Origin: an uncultured Clostridia bacterium
GTDB lineage: Bacteria; Bacillota; Clostridia; Christensenellales; Aristaeellaceae
Direction of reading: 5' to 3'
DNA length: 27,336 bases
NCBI GenBank assembly: GCA_947565865.1
Contig: CANOHT010000032.1
Span: 1-27,336 of the forward strand
Part shown: in pieces, positions 24,902-27,336 of the stretch
Layout of the letters: every line of letters begins with the position of its first letter
Numbering within the stretch: the first letter of the stretch is position 1
The notes under the pieces: generated by a model
What the model saw: only the letters and a program-made list of their open reading frames with translations
Told to the model about the DNA's origin: nothing
Databases searched by the model: none
Made by a program: the position numbers and the translations under genes

Positions 24902-24943
24902 CGCTTATTAAGCAAGTGACCTGCGGCCTTTTTTGACCATCCG

Positions 24944-24978
24944 AGGGGCTCCCCCGTCATCGAGGGAACCCCTTTTTC
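24944..24978. terminator. Intrinsic terminator after the GIY-YIG-like gene
   Basis: AGGGG-C-TCCC pairs with GGGA-A-CCCCT around a 9-10 base loop, followed by TTTTTC on the plus strand (24944-24978). It also sits just past the end of the convergent gene at 25000, but the minus-strand tail is poor. Confidence 0.75.
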
Positions 24979-24999
24979 ATTGCGTTTGTACGAGTCGCC

Positions 25000-27078
25000 T
25001 CATTCGCTTTCCATGGCGGCCATAAGAGCCATGCGCTGCAATTCCGCCAGCACCCGCTCCCCGGACATGCCGCCCTGGCCGAAGGCGGTGAACAGCCGCC
25101 CCAACTGATCCTTCGCTATGCATAGGAAACCGCTGCTCCCGGTGACGCACACCCGCGGCACGTTCGCCTGATACCACGCGGTCTGCTCCGGCGTGACGGC
25201 CCAGCGCAGCTGCTCTGGCCAGCGAAGGGCCGCCTGCGCCCCTTCCGTATCGCCCTTCGCTTCCAGCAGAGCGGCTTTTTCTTCGGCTTCAGCCATCAGT
25301 TTGCGGTAGCGCGGCTCCTCCACCGGGCCTTCCCAGGCCGAGGACAGCAGCAGAGCCGTCTTGTCGTCCCAGTGGTCAGCGCAGAAGGCCGCCAGCTGCC
25401 CGGCTTTTTCCTGCTGCCTGCCGTAGGGGTTGATGACCAGCAGCTCTATTTGCAGCGACAGCATGGGCTCATGCTCCTCCGTCAGCCGAAGGGGCCAGGG
25501 CAGCCAGCCCTCCATGGCGGCCTGCGGGCTCAGCGGGTCGATCTCCGAAAACAGGTAGCCCACCTCGTCGTAGAGGGACTCGTCAAAGCTCTCCAGTTTC
25601 TCCCAGGTATGCGCTCCGTCCTCAATGGCGCGGATGGTCTCGGCCAGATACGGTTCCGTGAAGGTCACCGAGCGTCCCGCCTCAGCCGCCTGATCCAGGT
25701 AGTCGTTGACCAGCGTCGCTATCAGGCCATGGCGGAAGCTATTCCAGAAGTAAACGGGCTGGATGTTGGCGGGAGCGTCAGGGCAGTTCTCCTCCCAGTC
25801 CGCCAGCCACTGAATCCATTCCTGCAGGGTCTGCGGCAGGTCATCCATGGTGAGGCCCAGTTCCGCCATCAGCGGCTGATTCACGCACAGACAGGTCAGG
25901 CTGGCGCTGACAGGGACCGCCGTCCACGGCCCCTCCGGGCAAAGATAGGCCGCTACCTGCGGATAGAGCGCCTTGGCTGTCAGCGCATCGCTGCCGATGG
26001 CGCCGAAGTAGCCCTTTTCCTGCAGGAAGGGCAGCACGCACAGGCTGCTGTGGATGACAGCCGCGTCGAAGGAGTCGTCCCGGGTGACCATGCGGTCGGC
26101 GTAGTCCTCCTGGCTGACGAAGGCCGTGTCCGGCTGGCGCTTCAGCACGGTATCGTACTGGTCCTCATAGGCGAACTGCATGGATCGGGGCAGCTCCCCC
26201 AGCAGCATCAGGGCTTCGTCTTCTTCCCCCGCCGGGTCGCAGAGGTAGATTGCCGTTAAAAACGCCATCATGTAGCGCCCGTCGTCGCTGACGCAGCCCT
26301 TGGACATGTAGCCTCCGGGCATCCGGCAGGTCTCCTCCGCCACTTCCACGCCCGTGTCAGGCCGCCAGCGCTTCACCTGCTCATCCTGGATGAAATACGC
26401 TGTTCCGCATTGTTCGTTGTAGGCAAAGGCGTGCATCGGCGAGGACGGAAGTTCAGCCAGCACGGCGGAATTCCCCTGGTCGTCCAGGGTGGTCAGGCGG
26501 CTGCCCTCCGTCAGGGCAATCAGCCGTTCCTGGTCGTAGCGGTCGATGGCCAAGATCGCGGGCGCCGGAAGACGATGAAGCGTCTGCGCGGCCAGGTCGT
26601 ACCGCAGCACCATGGTCGGGCCGCCGTCATAGGAGATCATCAGCAGCCAGAGGGCCTGTTCCGTCGCCGCCAGGTCGGAAAGCTTGTAGGATACATCGCC
26701 GTAGCCCATGTCCATGACAGCAAACAACTCATCCATTGAAAAACGACGGAGGCAGGAAACCTGCCCCGTCGCTGAAAGAAGATCAAATTCGAGCGCGTCA
26801 AAGAGACCCACGGCATAGGTATCGTCCCCACCCGTGCAGAGAAGCTGCCAGTCCCGGACAGCATCCTTGGCCAGCAGGGTCACATCCTCGGACGAGGTAC
26901 AGGTGTACCAGTCATCATCCAGATGAAAAAGGAAAGTTTCGCCCAGCGTGTCGCAGGATACCTCACCGGCCATGAAATCACCGTCAGGCGAGCGCATGAT
27001 CTTCTCCTGATTGGCAAGCCCCATACAGGACAGGCTACACAAGAGAACCACGCTCAGCAGCAGAAACAACTTTTTCAT
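25000..27078 (-). CDS. Exported protein: propeller-like N-terminal region plus solute-binding-like C-terminal region
   Basis: This 692-residue protein starts at ATG 27078, with AAGGAG about ten bases upstream. Residues 1-22 form a signal peptide (MKKLFLLLSVVLLCSLSCMGLA); a lipobox is possible around Cys18 but not typical. Residues about 35-300 contain repeated short strands with aromatic and Asp/Gly turns (for example FHLDDDWYTC, LMISYDGGPTMVLRYDL and AYNEQCGTAYFIQDEQVKRW), like a beta-propeller. Residues about 330-660 resemble an ABC extracellular sugar-binding protein: VPVSASLTCLCVNQPLMAEL, DLPQTLQEWIQWLADW, and a late IAKDQLGRLFTAFGQGG. No permease or ATPase gene is adjacent in the window, so a sensing role is as possible as transport. 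Function is not assigned. Confidence 0.7.
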   Translation of the reverse strand: MKKLFLLLSVVLLCSLSCMGLANQEKIMRSPDGDFMAGEVSCDTLGETFLFHLDDDWYTCTSSEDVTLLAKDAVRDWQLLCTGGDDTYAVGLFDALEFDLLSATGQVSCLRRFSMDELFAVMDMGYGDVSYKLSDLAATEQALWLLMISYDGGPTMVLRYDLAAQTLHRLPAPAILAIDRYDQERLIALTEGSRLTTLDDQGNSAVLAELPSSPMHAFAYNEQCGTAYFIQDEQVKRWRPDTGVEVAEETCRMPGGYMSKGCVSDDGRYMMAFLTAIYLCDPAGEEDEALMLLGELPRSMQFAYEDQYDTVLKRQPDTAFVSQEDYADRMVTRDDSFDAAVIHSSLCVLPFLQEKGYFGAIGSDALTAKALYPQVAAYLCPEGPWTAVPVSASLTCLCVNQPLMAELGLTMDDLPQTLQEWIQWLADWEENCPDAPANIQPVYFWNSFRHGLIATLVNDYLDQAAEAGRSVTFTEPYLAETIRAIEDGAHTWEKLESFDESLYDEVGYLFSEIDPLSPQAAMEGWLPWPLRLTEEHEPMLSLQIELLVINPYGRQQEKAGQLAAFCADHWDDKTALLLSSAWEGPVEEPRYRKLMAEAEEKAALLEAKGDTEGAQAALRWPEQLRWAVTPEQTAWYQANVPRVCVTGSSGFLCIAKDQLGRLFTAFGQGGMSGERVLAELQRMALMAAMESE

Positions 27079-27131
27079 TTTCTAAATCTCCTTGCGCGCA
27101 GCAAATTAGTTCACTTCTTACTGCTCTTTGT

Positions 27132-27311
27132 TCAGTACCCGTTAGATTTATAGAATTTACCAGTATAATCTACTTTACCAGAATAGCTAATAGTATTTGA
27201 CCATGAAGGACAATATCCTCTTTCAGCATGATAAGAAGCATAGTCCACTTCCAATCGAGCATACCCCGAACCAGTACCATATCCAAGCATCCATTTTTCT
27301 ACTGGTTTCAT
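27132..27311 (-). CDS. Small Tyr/Gly-rich ORF (59 residues), unrecognised or weakly lactococcin-972-like
   Basis: The start ATG 27311 is preceded by AGGGAG and the stop is TGA at 27132-27134; an in-frame TAG lies just upstream. The protein is extremely aromatic: 9 Tyr, 2 Trp, 1 Phe in 59 residues. Parts read MKPVEKWMLGYGTGSGYARL and YASYHAERGYCPSWSNTISY. The W-x-x-GYG followed by a Y-x-x-YH stretch faintly recalls the mature region of lactococcin-972-type bacteriocins, but there is no signal peptide and the resemblance is weak. It may be the tail of a gene broken at the upstream stop. The DNA is clearly more AT-rich than the rest of the window. Confidence 0.45.
   Translation of the reverse strand: MKPVEKWMLGYGTGSGYARLEVDYASYHAERGYCPSWSNTISYSGKVDYTGKFYKSNGY
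27162..27190 (-). promoter_or_regulatory. Possible promoter of the propeller/solute-binding gene
   Basis: On the minus strand there is a TTAGCT -35 (27185-27190), a 17-bp spacer and a TATACT -10 (27162-27167), giving a leader of about 75 bases before ATG 27078. It lies inside the small Tyr-rich ORF, and the -35 is weak. Confidence 0.4.
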
Positions 27312-27336
27312 TCTTTCTCCCTAGAACGGCAGATCA

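Overview
The window looks like chromosomal DNA of a GC-rich, endospore-forming Clostridia-type Firmicute. The support is a gerA-gerB-gerC germinant-receptor operon, a maf-mreBCD-PBP2-minD-rodA cell-elongation cluster, the Bacillus/Clostridium-type darA-holB-ricT cluster, strong AGGAGG ribosome binding sites, and vegetative promoters with 17-bp spacers. Genus cannot be assigned from the sequence.

Layout. (1) 1-4259: a secreted SH3-like protein with a 13-residue Pro/Thr repeat tail runs off the left edge on the minus strand. It is divergent from a TetM/EF-G-like ribosome-protection GTPase that carries a frameshift, which is followed by an HTH regulator with a long helical C-terminal region. (2) 4260-4822: a stretch with no recognisable gene and a terminator. 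(3) 4823-8717 (minus): gerC, gerB and gerA with overlapping ends, preceded by a perfect 15-bp hairpin and a small Cys-rich DUF1540-like gene that appears frameshifted. (4) 8787-18142 (plus): a queuosine-precursor transporter gene (queT), then maf, mreB, mreC, mreD, a class B PBP2, minD and rodA, closed by a 17-bp terminator. (5) 18163-19718 (minus): an aldo/keto reductase with a C-terminal iron-sulfur domain and a small 2[4Fe-4S] ferredoxin. (6) 19831-22505 (minus): darA, holB and ricT. (7) 22605-24901 (plus): a THUMP-domain RNA methyltransferase, a decayed aldo/keto reductase pseudogene, and a small GIY-YIG-like protein. (8) 25000-27311 (minus): a large exported protein joining a propeller-like region to a solute-binding region, and a short Tyr-rich, AT-richer ORF at the right edge.

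Together the central genes make the rod-shape/elongasome machinery. MreB filaments, MreC/MreD, RodA (glycan polymerase) and PBP2 (transpeptidase) work as one complex, with a MinD-type ATPase translated from the same transcript. The darA-holB-ricT block links c-di-AMP sensing, the replication clamp loader and an RNA-processing factor, as in other Firmicutes. No CRISPR array, tRNA, rRNA, insertion sequence or prophage was recognised. Most of the window is conserved housekeeping. The real oddities are three disrupted genes, long disordered extensions on MreC and RicT, a large PBP2 insert, the propeller/solute-binding fusion, and the small Tyr-rich ORF at the right edge.
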